From: a bacterium
GTDB taxonomy: Bacteria > UBP6 > UBA1177
Direction: 5' to 3'
Assembly: GCA_017538365.1 (NCBI GenBank)
Contig: JAFYIZ010000047.1
Location: forward strand, 161,331 to 225,330
Length of the DNA: 64,000 nucleotides
Positions 9,017 through 19,342 of this stretch are shown piece after piece. Position 1 is the first letter of the stretch; each line of letters begins with the position of its first letter. Position numbers and translations under genes: made by a program. The notes below the pieces were generated by a model, which was given only the letters and a program-made list of their open reading frames with translations, was not told the origin of the DNA and searched no databases.

Positions 9017-10065
9017 TAAAGTTCGACTGCGACTACCTTGAAGGATGCCATCCGAAAATACTGGATCTGCTTGCAAAGACCAACTTCGAGCAGAGTGACG
9101 GCTACGGCTGTGACAAATACTGCGAAAAGGCAAAAAAACTCATTCTTGCCTCTTGCGGATTTGCAGGGAAGCGCGGGAAAAACGTTCCTGATGTCCATTT
9201 TTTAGTTGGCGGAACTCAGACAAATACGACGGTAATCGCTTCGATTCTCCGTCCGCATCAGGGCGTCATCGCGGCTGTTACAGGACACATAAACGTCCAC
9301 GAAACCGGAGCTATCGAATCGACCGGTCACAAAGTTCTTGCGCTCCCTTCAAAAGACGGAAAACTGACCTCTGAACAGGTTGAAAAATATGTTGAGTCAT
9401 GCGAGAACGACTGTAACTATGAGCATATTGTTCAGCCGGGTATGGTTTATATTTCATTTCCGACGGAAAACGGAACAATTTATTCCAAAAGCGAACTTTC
9501 GGCGATTTACGGCGTCTGCAGAAAGCACGGACTTCCGCTTTTTATCGACGGAGCGCGTCTCGGTTACGGACTTGCGGCTGCTGAAAACGACCTCACGCTG
9601 CCTGAAATCGCCTCGCTCTGCGATGTTTTTTACATCGGCGGAACGAAGATCGGCGCTCTTTTCGGCGAAGCTGTTGTGATAAAAGACAACGCTTTCAAAA
9701 AGGATTTCCGCAACATAATAAAGCAGCGCGGCGGCATGCTGGCGAAGGGAAGACTGCTCGGAATCCAGTTCATAGCGCTCTTTACCGACAACCTTTATTT
9801 TAAACTTGCACGTCACGCGGTTGTTGCTGCAGGAAAAATAAAAAGTGTGCTTGAGGCAAAAGGAATAAAATTCCTTTTCGATTCGCCGACAAACCAGATA
9901 TTTCCGGTTTTACCGGACGAACTTTATAAAAAGCTCTCGGAACGCTTTTCTTTTGCTTTCTGGGAAAAGACGGATGAGCGGCACACGGCAGTGAGAATAT
10001 GTACAAGCTGGGCTACAAAAGATGAAGATGTCGAAAAACTTATCGATTTCTTTAATCGAATTTAA
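9013..10065 (+). CDS. Threonine-aldolase-like PLP enzyme (beta-eliminating lyase family)
   Basis: A 350-residue fold-type I PLP enzyme. Visible landmarks: GGTQTNT near residue 65, HINVHETGAIES, the Asp/Arg of FIDGARLGYGLA that contacts PLP, and the Schiff-base lysine in FYIGGTKIGALFGEA. These fit low-specificity L-threonine aldolase (threonine or allo-threonine to glycine and acetaldehyde), although close homologues are also annotated simply as beta-eliminating lyase. It overlaps the upstream membrane-protein gene by four bases (ATGA), so the pair is cotranscribed; no functional link is obvious. Confidence 0.85.
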   Translation: MIKFDCDYLEGCHPKILDLLAKTNFEQSDGYGCDKYCEKAKKLILASCGFAGKRGKNVPDVHFLVGGTQTNTTVIASILRPHQGVIAAVTGHINVHETGAIESTGHKVLALPSKDGKLTSEQVEKYVESCENDCNYEHIVQPGMVYISFPTENGTIYSKSELSAIYGVCRKHGLPLFIDGARLGYGLAAAENDLTLPEIASLCDVFYIGGTKIGALFGEAVVIKDNAFKKDFRNIIKQRGGMLAKGRLLGIQFIALFTDNLYFKLARHAVVAAGKIKSVLEAKGIKFLFDSPTNQIFPVLPDELYKKLSERFSFAFWEKTDERHTAVRICTSWATKDEDVEKLIDFFNRI

Positions 10066-10080
10066 GAACGGGTAAAAAAC

Positions 10081-11431
<1,351 letters not shown>

Positions 11432-11484
11432 GATTTTTGATGAATAAAATATATAATCAAATCAATCACTTAAGATAAAAAGTG

Positions 11485-11520
11485 TTGACAACGTGCTTTT
11501 GCGCTCTATTATTCGGCGCC
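11485..11520 (+). promoter_or_regulatory. Near-consensus promoter for the sigma-region-4 gene
   Basis: TTGACA (11485-11490), 16 bases, TATTAT (11507-11512), one T, then CGGCGCCG and two T-runs. The transcript leader would be about 80 bases and contains a 17-codon open frame (11544-11597). Confidence 0.7.
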
Positions 11521-11601
11521 GTTTTTGTTTTTTTGTGAGTGGGATGACAGAATTCAACCGTTTGAAAATACAACATTACCAACTTTTTTCAGAGTAAAGC
11601 A

Positions 11602-12045
11602 ATGGCATCGAAAGAGAAATCCAAAAAGAAGGAGAAACCTTACACCGAGGTCATCACGGAGCAGAAGGGAAAGCTCGAAGAGGGTTCGATTTACTGGGAT
11701 CTGATTGACATTACGTCGTATCAGAAGCCGAAAAACCGTTCGGAATGTCTCAAACTTAAGAGACCGTGCCTTTTTGTTTCGTGCAAGTATCACCTTTTTC
11801 TCGATGTAAATCCCGAAACAAAGTCGATAAAATTCAATTTCCCAGGCAAAGAAGTGTGGGAACTCCGCGAAACTTGCGCACTTGATGTCGCTGACAAAGG
11901 CGGAGTAACACTTGAAGAAGTCGGAACGATCATGAACCTGACAAGAGAAAGGATCCGTCAGGTCGAAATGAGGGCATTGCAGAAACTTCGTCAGAACAGC
12001 TCTCAGTACAACGTTCAGAGCATCAGTTTCCTGAGCGACAGATAG
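11602..12045 (+). CDS. Stand-alone sigma-70 region 4 (HTH) protein with Cys/His cluster
   Basis: A 147-residue protein. Residues 103-130 (TLEEVG, then [17 protein letters not shown]) are almost a copy of sigma-70 region 4.2, including the Arg-Glu and Arg-Gln residues that read the -35 element in E. coli sigma-70. Regions 1, 2 and 3 are absent, so it cannot be a normal sigma factor. The first 30 residues are lysine-rich and probably disordered. C49, C56, C61, H64 and C92 could bind a metal. I recall similar small proteins in Myxococcota and relatives, from memory only. It may read -35 elements or compete for the RNA polymerase beta-flap. The glycosyltransferase gene follows 18 bases later. Confidence 0.8.
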   Translation: MASKEKSKKKEKPYTEVITEQKGKLEEGSIYWDLIDITSYQKPKNRSECLKLKRPCLFVSCKYHLFLDVNPETKSIKFNFPGKEVWELRETCALDVADKGGVTLEEVGTIMNLTRERIRQVEMRALQKLRQNSSQYNVQSISFLSDR

Positions 12046-12063
12046 TTAAAATACTCAATTTCT

Positions 12064-14244
12064 ATGAAAGAAAAAATCACCGCTTTTTTCTTCGCGTTTC
12101 TTTTTTTCATATTGTACGTTCTTGTTGCAACGGATTTGCATGTTTTTACTTATTTTACTTCTTTCTGGCCTAATTTGCATATCTGCATGGCGGTCACATT
12201 TGTTGTTTTCTTTGCAATATATCGAATAAAACCGGATATTCTGGCAAAAACCGGTGAAATTGTCGTAAAATATTCCATATATGTTCTTCCTGTTGTGATG
12301 TTTCTCGCTACGCTTGCAGTAAACCGGATATTTATTGTTAGTGAAATGCCGGATGACGGAGCTCATTATGTCTGGTTGGCAAAACTTATCGCGAATGGTA
12401 AATTCTATCTCCCTTTACCTGATTTTGCAGAGCATTATTCTGCTCTTTTTATGTTCATGCACAACGACAAATATACCTCGATTTTTCTGCCGGGGTATAG
12501 TCTGGCTCTTGTTCCTTTCGTTAAATTCGGGTTGGAATATATGTTTAATCCGATGGTTGCAGGAATAAACACCTTTTTGGTAGGAATTCACGCCGAAAAA
12601 CTGAAAAACAGACATGCGGCATTGATTGCAATGCTTATGTTTTCCGCTGCTCCGATCCATATCATGCACGGTGCTCTCTATTTTTCTCATCACTTCGGGC
12701 TCATGCTTGTTTTGGCATCGTCTTATTTGTTGATTCATAAGTCTGAAAAATCATTAAATTTCTTATTTGCCGGAGCAATTCTTTCATATTCACTGATGAT
12801 GCGTCCTCAAAATGCATTGTATGTTTATGCAGCACTGGCGTTTTTTATTCTCTCAAGAGACAAGAGCGTGAAAAAATTGGCACTTTTTACTGTTCCGTTT
12901 GTTGCAATGGGACTGATTTTAATGGCTTATAACCGGTTTTTTACAGGAGATCCGTTCATTTTCACGCAGGATATCCTTTTCAATACCATGGATCTTAAAG
13001 AATTCTGTCACAGGCCTGGTTTGGGAAAAGGATGCAACTTAGTGGCTCCTCTGAGAAGCTGGACTCCGTTGGAAGGAACTACGATCCCGTTTTTGGCTCA
13101 TATTTCGTTTCTCAGAATCAATGGTTTCATTCACTGGATAACATTTCATCCTTTAATGCTCTTGTTTATATTTCCTGCAATAATATCAAAACCTTACAAA
13201 TATTTTCCATACTATTTTACTCCGCTTTGCGCTTTGTTTTTCTATTTTTGGTTTTTTCTCGAAGGAAACTATTTCGGACCGCGTTATCTGATGGAGTCCG
13301 GAGCTATGATTCTGATTTTAGCCGCCTGCGGTTTTGTGGAAACTTATAACAAATTGCTCGATAAAAACAGCGGTTTGTCCAGATTTGCGGCTTTGTCGAT
13401 GCACGGTTTTGTTTTAGGGGCGCTGATTTTTTTCATGTTTTACAGTATACCTCTTTTCCCGAAAAGACTTCCAGGACTATACAATCCGGCTTCGATAGAG
13501 AGGATTATAGAAGAAAAAAATATAAAAAACTCAATAGTTTTGGTTCCTTTCCATCTGCTGTTTCATTTTGAATCAATTTTAAGACTCCAGAAGAATCCAC
13601 CTTTTGACGAACACGGTAATTTGATTCTCTATTCGAGGGGAGAGAAATCTGACACGAATCTTAGAAAATATTATTCTGAAAAAGATTTTGAAGCGATATG
13701 GAAAATGGAAATAGAAAAAGAGGATATGTTTGGGGATCCTCTTGCCAATAGAATTTTCCGTGCCGAAAAAATTTCTTTTCTTGAAGATGACGGCATTTAT
13801 TATGCCAATTTCGGATATAAAATACTTCCGAATGAAGGGCAGCCTCAGATGGTTTATATGCTGGACAATTCCTACAACAAAATTCTGGAAGATATTTTAG
13901 GTTCGTATATTTCCGATAATTTCAAGTTTGACGAACAAGGTCTTTTTATCATTTTCGGCGAAAATACGGGGAAAAACTATTACGGATTCGAACAGTCGGT
14001 AAAACGTGAAGGAATTTACGATATTAAAATCACAATGATTCCGACTAAATGCACTCCGAATTTTTCTGTGGAAATAAACGGAAAAAAATCAGTGACTTAT
14101 GCTCACGAAAATACCGAAAACGACGGGTTGCCGTATGTTCTTGAATTTGACGGAACAATGCAAAGCGGCAGAAACAAACTGAAAATCGTTCCCGAAGCCA
14201 ATGGTTGTCTTATACTTTCTGATATGGTTTTGCAAAAAAGATAA
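12064..14244 (+). CDS. GT-C type membrane glycosyltransferase (ArnT/PMT-like)
   Basis: A 726-residue protein with roughly ten membrane segments in the first 460 residues, then a soluble C-terminal part of about 260 residues. The Asp pair in SEMPDDGAHY (97-98), just after a membrane segment, is where lipid-linked-sugar glycosyltransferases of the GT-C fold keep their catalytic acid. The C-terminus (EQSVKREGIYDIKITMIPTK onward) looks like a beta-sandwich, perhaps carbohydrate binding. Acceptor and donor are unknown. Codons are somewhat more AT-rich than in neighbours such as purA. No clear ribosome site precedes ATG 12064. Confidence 0.7.
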   Translation: MKEKITAFFFAFLFFILYVLVATDLHVFTYFTSFWPNLHICMAVTFVVFFAIYRIKPDILAKTGEIVVKYSIYVLPVVMFLATLAVNRIFIVSEMPDDGAHYVWLAKLIANGKFYLPLPDFAEHYSALFMFMHNDKYTSIFLPGYSLALVPFVKFGLEYMFNPMVAGINTFLVGIHAEKLKNRHAALIAMLMFSAAPIHIMHGALYFSHHFGLMLVLASSYLLIHKSEKSLNFLFAGAILSYSLMMRPQNALYVYAALAFFILSRDKSVKKLALFTVPFVAMGLILMAYNRFFTGDPFIFTQDILFNTMDLKEFCHRPGLGKGCNLVAPLRSWTPLEGTTIPFLAHISFLRINGFIHWITFHPLMLLFIFPAIISKPYKYFPYYFTPLCALFFYFWFFLEGNYFGPRYLMESGAMILILAACGFVETYNKLLDKNSGLSRFAALSMHGFVLGALIFFMFYSIPLFPKRLPGLYNPASIERIIEEKNIKNSIVLVPFHLLFHFESILRLQKNPPFDEHGNLILYSRGEKSDTNLRKYYSEKDFEAIWKMEIEKEDMFGDPLANRIFRAEKISFLEDDGIYYANFGYKILPNEGQPQMVYMLDNSYNKILEDILGSYISDNFKFDEQGLFIIFGENTGKNYYGFEQSVKREGIYDIKITMIPTKCTPNFSVEINGKKSVTYAHENTENDGLPYVLEFDGTMQSGRNKLKIVPEANGCLILSDMVLQKR

Positions 14245-14252
14245 ATATTTTA

Positions 14253-14287
14253 TTGAATAGTCGGAAACTTTGCTATACATTGCCGCG
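14253..14287 (+). promoter_or_regulatory. Promoter for the acyl-CoA ligase gene
   Basis: TTGAAT (14253-14258), 17 bases, TACATT (14276-14281), one base, then CCGCG (14283-14287). An overlapping TATACA at 14274-14279 would give a 15-base spacer. Confidence 0.6.
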
Positions 14288-14324
14288 TCAAACTTTTTGA
14301 CAGTTTTGTTTGTTGAGAGGAAAA

Positions 14325-15992
14325 ATGATAAAAGAAAATCTCGTCGAAACGCTTGAAAAATCAATTCTTAAAAATTGGGATTCTCCATGTTTCAGCGATT
14401 ACGGCGGGGCGACATGCTCGTATGGCGATGTTGCGGCAAGTATAGTCAGAATACATGAACTTTTTAAAGATTTCGGAATAAAAAAAGGCGACAAGATCGC
14501 TTTGTGCGGAAGAAATTCATCGAATTGGGGGATAGTTTATCTCGCTTCGGTCACTTGCGGAGCGGTAATTGTTCCGATTCTGGTCGATTTTTCGCCTGAA
14601 GAGATTGTTCACATTGTAAACCACTCTGATTCGAAGCTGTTTTTTGCGGCTGAATCTGTCTTTGAGAAGACAAAACAACTTACTCTTGAAAATGCGGAAG
14701 CGGTAATTTCGCTTGAAAGCTTTGCTTTTTTCTTTGTGAGAGATGAAGAAAAAAAGGCGCTTGCAGAAAAAAATGATGCTGATTTTGTTGAAAAACTTAA
14801 GCAAAATCCGCTTCTTAAAGAAAACTTCCATTTCGATGCCGTATCAAACGACACTCAGGCTTCGATCGTTTATACTTCTGGAACGACAGGCTTTTCAAAA
14901 GGTGTCATGCTGACTCACAACGCTCTCATGGTGAATGTGAAATTTTTCGTTGACAACCTTATGAAAGACGAACCCGGGAATGTTCTTGCGTTTCTTCCGC
15001 TTGCTCACTGCTTCGGCTGCGCTTACGACTTTTTGTCTCAGTTTGCGCGCGGCGCACACATTTATTTCCTCGGAAAAATCCCGACTCCGAAAGTGATTCT
15101 TCAGGCTTTTGAAGAGATAAATCCCGTCATTGTTGTAACAGTTCCTTTGATTCTGGAAAAAATATATCAGTCGAAAATCGTTCCGCTTCTTGAAAAAGGG
15201 CTTTTAGCGACACTTATCAAAATCCCGCTTCTGAACAGATTGATATATTCGAAAATCGGAAAAGAGATAAACAGCGCTTTCGGCAGCAACCATTTTGAAC
15301 TGCTTATCGGCGGCGCCGCTTTCAATCCGCAGATCGAAGAGTTTTTCATGAAGTGCGGCGTCAGATTCACAGTCGGCTACGGCATGACCGAATGCGCTCC
15401 GCTTATCGCTTACACGCACTATTTCGACGGTCGTCCGGTCGGAAGCTGCGGAAAGGTTATTGAATACCTTCAGGCAAAGATTGATGCTCCGGATGAAAAC
15501 GGAGTAGGTGAAATCTGCGTAAAAGGCGAAAACGTTTTCACAGGTTATTACAAAATGGAGAAGGAAACCTCAGAAGCATTTGACGGCGAAGGCTGGTTCC
15601 ACACAGGCGATCTCGGATTTATTGATAACAACGGATTTTTGTTCATAAAAGGGCGCATCAAAAGCATGATTCTCTCCGCTTCCGGGCAGAACATTTATCC
15701 CGAAGAGATAGAAGCTAAACTCAATTCGATGCCTTATGTCGCAGAATCGCTTGTCATCGAAAACAAGGAGCACAAACTCGCAGCCTTTGTTTATCCAGAC
15801 ACGGCAAAAGCCAGAAAAGACGGCGTAACTGACGAGCAACTTGCTGAAATCATGGAAGAAAACCGCGTCAAATTAAATGCTGTTTCTTCTTCATTCACAA
15901 AGATATCGGAAATAAAAATTCATCCGCAGGAATTCGAAAAGACTTCAACTAAAAAGATAAAAAGAAGACTTTATCAGAATCTTGCTGACTAA
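14325..15992 (+). CDS. AMP-dependent acyl-CoA synthetase (long-chain fatty acid ligase-like)
   Basis: A 555-residue adenylate-forming enzyme that activates a carboxylic acid with ATP and loads CoA. Motifs: the P-loop YTSGTTGFSKGVMLTH, the adenine-binding GYGMTECAPL, the hinge GWFHTGDLG, and GRIKSMILSASGQNIYPEEIE; the A10 lysine lies in TSTKKIKRRLY at the C-terminus. This matches FadD-like long-chain ligases, though chain length cannot be read from sequence. I start at ATG 14325 after GAGAGG and not at TTG 14310. The stop is five bases from the stop of the convergent transporter gene. Confidence 0.9.
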   Translation: MIKENLVETLEKSILKNWDSPCFSDYGGATCSYGDVAASIVRIHELFKDFGIKKGDKIALCGRNSSNWGIVYLASVTCGAVIVPILVDFSPEEIVHIVNHSDSKLFFAAESVFEKTKQLTLENAEAVISLESFAFFFVRDEEKKALAEKNDADFVEKLKQNPLLKENFHFDAVSNDTQASIVYTSGTTGFSKGVMLTHNALMVNVKFFVDNLMKDEPGNVLAFLPLAHCFGCAYDFLSQFARGAHIYFLGKIPTPKVILQAFEEINPVIVVTVPLILEKIYQSKIVPLLEKGLLATLIKIPLLNRLIYSKIGKEINSAFGSNHFELLIGGAAFNPQIEEFFMKCGVRFTVGYGMTECAPLIAYTHYFDGRPVGSCGKVIEYLQAKIDAPDENGVGEICVKGENVFTGYYKMEKETSEAFDGEGWFHTGDLGFIDNNGFLFIKGRIKSMILSASGQNIYPEEIEAKLNSMPYVAESLVIENKEHKLAAFVYPDTAKARKDGVTDEQLAEIMEENRVKLNAVSSSFTKISEIKIHPQEFEKTSTKKIKRRLYQNLAD

Positions 15993-15997
15993 AAGTT

Positions 15998-17560
15998 CTA
16001 TTTTTCCGCTTCAACGGAAAGTTTTCTCATAAAGAATTTGCCGAAACAGAAAAGCGTAATAGGCGTGAGAAGTGCCATTGCACCGATCCAGAACCATATC
16101 ATCGCGTGATCCGGTGAGGCGGGAAGGGGATGACCGTTTTCAAACGGAGTGTAAATTTTGATAAGCAGTCCCGACATCGGGCCTACAAAGAATTTTGCCG
16201 CAAACCATGGCAGGATCGAAAGGGCGATGTATGTTCCTTCCTTTCCTTTGGGTGCGATCTCAGCCGTGAACTGCATAAGGCGCGGTGACCAGATCGATTC
16301 GCCTATCGTGAAAACGAAAATGAAGAAAATAAGCGGCCAGTATTCAGAGACTGCTGTGATCCCAGACATTTTTTCGGGTGAATCGACAAGCCCCAGCCAC
16401 TTTATGAAGACAAGTTCTCCGAGCGGAGTGTTGGTAAGCCCTTCAAAAAATGACGGCGGGATGACTGCGATGAAGCATGCGAGCGACGAAACGATAGAAC
16501 CGATAATCATCATTTTGTAGGAAGAAGTCTTTTTCGTGATGTAGGAGACTATCGGAACCGCGAAAATGATTAGGACGGAGTTCAGAAAACCGTAAATGTT
16601 GCCGATCGGAGCACCTTCGCCCAGAACGCTGATGCCGTATTTCGGGAAAGTGTAGGAGAAGTGGAAGAATACGCAGCGGACGAAAAGAGTGAGGGCGAGA
16701 ATTCCGATATAAATCCAGAAAGTCTTTTCCACAACGACGTTCTTGAGCATCGTCGCAACGTCGATAGCTGAGTTCTTGACCGATTCAAGGCCGCTTCCGA
16801 GCTCTTTTTTAGGCGTTTTGACAAGTTCTCCTTCATCGTTGATTTCAATGTGGTCTCTGATGAAAAATGCGACAATCAAACTTATGATGGTGAAGCCGAA
16901 ACCGATGACAAAAACCATCTGATAGGTCGTGAAATGGAATCCGAAAAGCATTGTTCCTGCGTTCTCGTTGACTGCTCCGGCAGCGTCTGTGACAGAGAAA
17001 AAGCCTCTGATTTTGTCAAAAAGCATCGAGCCTATCGCGTAACCCAGGTTCATGAGAACGTAGAAAAGGCCGAATCCCATTGCCGCTGTCTCTTTCGTTG
17101 TGTACTTTTTGATCGCGATAGATACGAGCGGGCCGACAACGGCGAAACCTATCGCCATCGGGATGAAGCCGAGGACGAAAATAAGCGCCGGATTGGTGAC
17201 GAACGACATGAAAAACCGCGAAAACAAGAGGAAAAATATGCTTATAAGCAGTGTTTTTCTTATGCCTATCGTGTCAACGACAGCACCTGTCAGCATGCCG
17301 ATAATCGAAAGGAGTATCGACCAAACCATGATATAGGAGCCTGCGCCGAGATCGCTTATCCCGCAGTCTGCCGTGAGCCAGAGCGTGAGAGTGAGGTTCA
17401 TCGCCATGTAGGCGGTGTATTCGATTATGTTGTAAATGAAAAGAAGCCACATGTCGCGCGGACTTTTGCGCAGACCTTTCGCGTAGCTCCAAATAATTCC
17501 GGCAAATGCCAGAACGGCACCTGCTCCTAAAGAATAAGTAATAAAATCAACAACTTGCAA
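15998..17560 (-). CDS. MFS transporter, POT/peptide-transporter-like
   Basis: A 520-residue protein with about 12-14 membrane segments. The loop VGAVVDTIGIRKTLL-type motif between early segments (here TGAVVDTIGIRKTLL) is an MFS motif A, and the large family member layout with MGFGLFYVLMNLGYAIGS recalls proton-dependent oligopeptide transporters; the substrate is unknown. The likely start is TTG 17560, because the upstream lipoprotein gene's last codons (Arg-Gly-Gly-Lys) contain AGGAGG, positioned as the ribosome site for this TTG. Translation is therefore probably coupled to the lipoprotein. Confidence 0.78.
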   Translation of the reverse strand: MQVVDFITYSLGAGAVLAFAGIIWSYAKGLRKSPRDMWLLFIYNIIEYTAYMAMNLTLTLWLTADCGISDLGAGSYIMVWSILLSIIGMLTGAVVDTIGIRKTLLISIFFLLFSRFFMSFVTNPALIFVLGFIPMAIGFAVVGPLVSIAIKKYTTKETAAMGFGLFYVLMNLGYAIGSMLFDKIRGFFSVTDAAGAVNENAGTMLFGFHFTTYQMVFVIGFGFTIISLIVAFFIRDHIEINDEGELVKTPKKELGSGLESVKNSAIDVATMLKNVVVEKTFWIYIGILALTLFVRCVFFHFSYTFPKYGISVLGEGAPIGNIYGFLNSVLIIFAVPIVSYITKKTSSYKMMIIGSIVSSLACFIAVIPPSFFEGLTNTPLGELVFIKWLGLVDSPEKMSGITAVSEYWPLIFFIFVFTIGESIWSPRLMQFTAEIAPKGKEGTYIALSILPWFAAKFFVGPMSGLLIKIYTPFENGHPLPASPDHAMIWFWIGAMALLTPITLFCFGKFFMRKLSVEAEK

Positions 17561-17563
17561 ATC

Positions 17564-19231
17564 TTATTTTCCTCCTCTTACACACATTGCATTGTATGAA
17601 CTGGTTTTCGTTGCAGGAGCTGTAAGACCTGTTTTCGTTGCCATTTTCCAAGCTGATGTTGAAGAGCTTGTCGCATTTTTGGGAGTCTTTGAAGTCGAAC
17701 TCCAGAGAGTGATACTGTCAATATCCGGAAAAACCGTTGCAGGAGAATATTTTGCGTAATCCATGATGGAAATAAGTTCGTTGATGTTGGGAAGTCTCCA
17801 GTCTGTATTGCCTCCGAAAGTGAGGTTTTCGCAGTATTCAAGTGCTTCGAGCCATTTCTTTCCAGTTGCATTCGATTTTGTCCACTGAAGTCCGCTTGCC
17901 GTATCTGTGATTACCAGACCTCCATCGATCTGTTCTTCATTGAAAACGATTGTTCCTTTTCTGAAAACTTCGCCTCTGACGCATACGGCGTAATTGGTTT
18001 TGGTCTCAGCATAGTCGTCGATTCCTGTCATAGTGTTCGGAGAGAAGTTTATTCCGAGACGGGATACCGTGCTGGAACCTGAAGCATAGAGGGTGTTCGA
18101 CCAGAAAGCGCCGCTTGTCGGGAAATCGGGGAAAACTGACTCATCGACGAAATTGTAGAAAGAGTAATCGATTATTGTTGCAAGTTCCTGAATCTCGGGA
18201 AGTCTCCAGTCTGTGTATCCGCCGTATTCAAGACCTTCGCAGTAACTTACTGCTTCTTCAAATGTTGCAAGTGTTCCGTTGTAGGTTTTCTGCCATTCAA
18301 GACCGGTGTTGCTGTCAATGTTGGTCGGATTTGTGTTTGTGCCGCCGGTTGTGAAGTTTCTTGCAGCACAGGTATCTGTACGCTGCGGATCCTGTCCGAA
18401 ATATCCAGATTCAGGATTGCTGTCGCACTCTTCAAGCGGTTTGTTGTCGGTTCCGTAGCAGAGAGCAGCACCGGTGCAGGAGAGAGTGTAGGGTTCCTGT
18501 ACAACTTCGGGTTCTTCGGTAGGATCGTCCGTAGGCTCTTCAGTAGGTTCCTCTGTTGGTTCGTCCGTAGGCTCGGTCGTTGGTTCGTCAGTAGGTTCTG
18601 CGGTTGGTTCATCGGTCGGCTCAGTTGTCGGTTCGATCGGGCTTGTGCCGGTTTCAACCAGTATAAAAGCATAACTTGAGAAGTGTCCCGCATTCATCAT
18701 AATCGGGTCTCCTGCCATAATCGGGTCGCCGCCCATAATCGGATCACCGGCCATAATCGGATCCCCTGCCATTATCGGGTCACCGCCCATGATCGGATCG
18801 CCGCCTGCTTCGCGGTGAGACCATTTTGTTCCTGCGAGGAATGCCGGAACTACCGCCATATTTTCGGGAACAGTCGTGTAGGTCGAGTCAATAGTCAGCG
18901 TGATCGTTACATCTTTGTTGAAGACAAGGCCTGTTGGCTCGAAAGTTACGACCTTTGAAACAAGTTTGTCTTCATCGGGGAAACTTTTTTTCTCAAAAAG
19001 TGTCATCGTGATCTCAGTGTCTTGATCAAGAGCACCGGCAGGAATTTCGATCTTAGCGGCTCCGCCCTCAGTTTCGATTGTGCCGCCGTCTGTTGCCGAA
19101 ACAGTCATTTTTGTAGAGGTGATCTGCTGTTTTTCACCGTTGTTTTCAGGCTCTTTTTCTTTTTTGCTGCTTCCGCATGCAGAGAGAACAAGAATCAAAA
19201 CCATGAAAATTGAAATCAGGAACTTTTTCAT
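17564..19231 (-). CDS. Lipoprotein with ZU5-like domain, GDPIM repeats, PT linker and two Lcl (DUF1566) domains
   Basis: A 555-residue exported lipoprotein; the lipobox LVLSAC places the lipid on Cys19. I start at 19231 after GGAGGAG. Order: signal peptide; a ZU5-like beta domain (about 45-130, GGTIETEGGAAKIEIPAGAL); six GDPIM pentapeptide copies (about 150-185); a threonine/proline-rich linker of TEPTDEPT units; then two DUF1566/Lcl C-terminal domains, each with a G-Y/N-TDWRLP-x-ELxxI block (about 310-420 and 430-555). Lcl domains occur in surface adhesins and lectin-like proteins. It is the first gene of a pair with the transporter. It is probably displayed at the cell surface; the ligand is unknown. 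Confidence 0.88.
   Translation of the reverse strand: MKKFLISIFMVLILVLSACGSSKKEKEPENNGEKQQITSTKMTVSATDGGTIETEGGAAKIEIPAGALDQDTEITMTLFEKKSFPDEDKLVSKVVTFEPTGLVFNKDVTITLTIDSTYTTVPENMAVVPAFLAGTKWSHREAGGDPIMGGDPIMAGDPIMAGDPIMGGDPIMAGDPIMMNAGHFSSYAFILVETGTSPIEPTTEPTDEPTAEPTDEPTTEPTDEPTEEPTEEPTDDPTEEPEVVQEPYTLSCTGAALCYGTDNKPLEECDSNPESGYFGQDPQRTDTCAARNFTTGGTNTNPTNIDSNTGLEWQKTYNGTLATFEEAVSYCEGLEYGGYTDWRLPEIQELATIIDYSFYNFVDESVFPDFPTSGAFWSNTLYASGSSTVSRLGINFSPNTMTGIDDYAETKTNYAVCVRGEVFRKGTIVFNEEQIDGGLVITDTASGLQWTKSNATGKKWLEALEYCENLTFGGNTDWRLPNINELISIMDYAKYSPATVFPDIDSITLWSSTSKTPKNATSSSTSAWKMATKTGLTAPATKTSSYNAMCVRGGK
18505..18640 (-). repeat. Low-complexity PT-rich linker repeat inside the Lcl lipoprotein
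   Basis: Twelve-base units encoding variations of EPTDEPT, about ten copies with synonymous changes. Such repeats expand and contract easily and act as flexible stalks. Confidence 0.8.
18699..18806 (-). repeat. Six-copy 18-bp coding repeat (GDPIMA/G units)
   Basis: Six tandem 18-base units, each encoding GDPIM plus Ala or Gly, differing at a few third positions. On the plus strand the core is ATAATCGG with GGTC/CGCC variants. It lies between the ZU5-like domain and the PT linker. Confidence 0.85.
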
Positions 19232-19254
19232 TTTCTCCTCCATTAAAAAAATAA

Positions 19255-19288
19255 CGGAAAATTATAGTGAGAAGCGGTTTTAAATCAA
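19255..19288 (-). promoter_or_regulatory. Promoter for the Lcl lipoprotein operon
   Basis: Minus strand: TTGATT (19283-19288), 16 bases, TATAAT (19261-19266), TTT, then CCG and a T-run. It is back to back with the aroA promoter, only four bases separating the two -35 boxes. Confidence 0.6.
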
Positions 19289-19292
19289 TAAT

Positions 19293-19327
19293 TTGATTTA
19301 GTGGAGCCCTATGGCATAATTGCGCGG
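19293..19327 (+). promoter_or_regulatory. Promoter for aroA-aroQ-PLD
   Basis: TTGATT (19293-19298), 16 bases, CATAAT (19315-19320), T, GCGCGG, TTTTTG, then the GAGAGG ribosome site. Confidence 0.55.
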
Positions 19328-19342
19328 TTTTTGAGAGGAATC

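Noticed and set aside
18505..18806. Tandem repeats as a CRISPR array
   Set aside because: Units are contiguous, in frame and coding (GDPIM and EPTDEPT), with no spacers; no cas genes are present.
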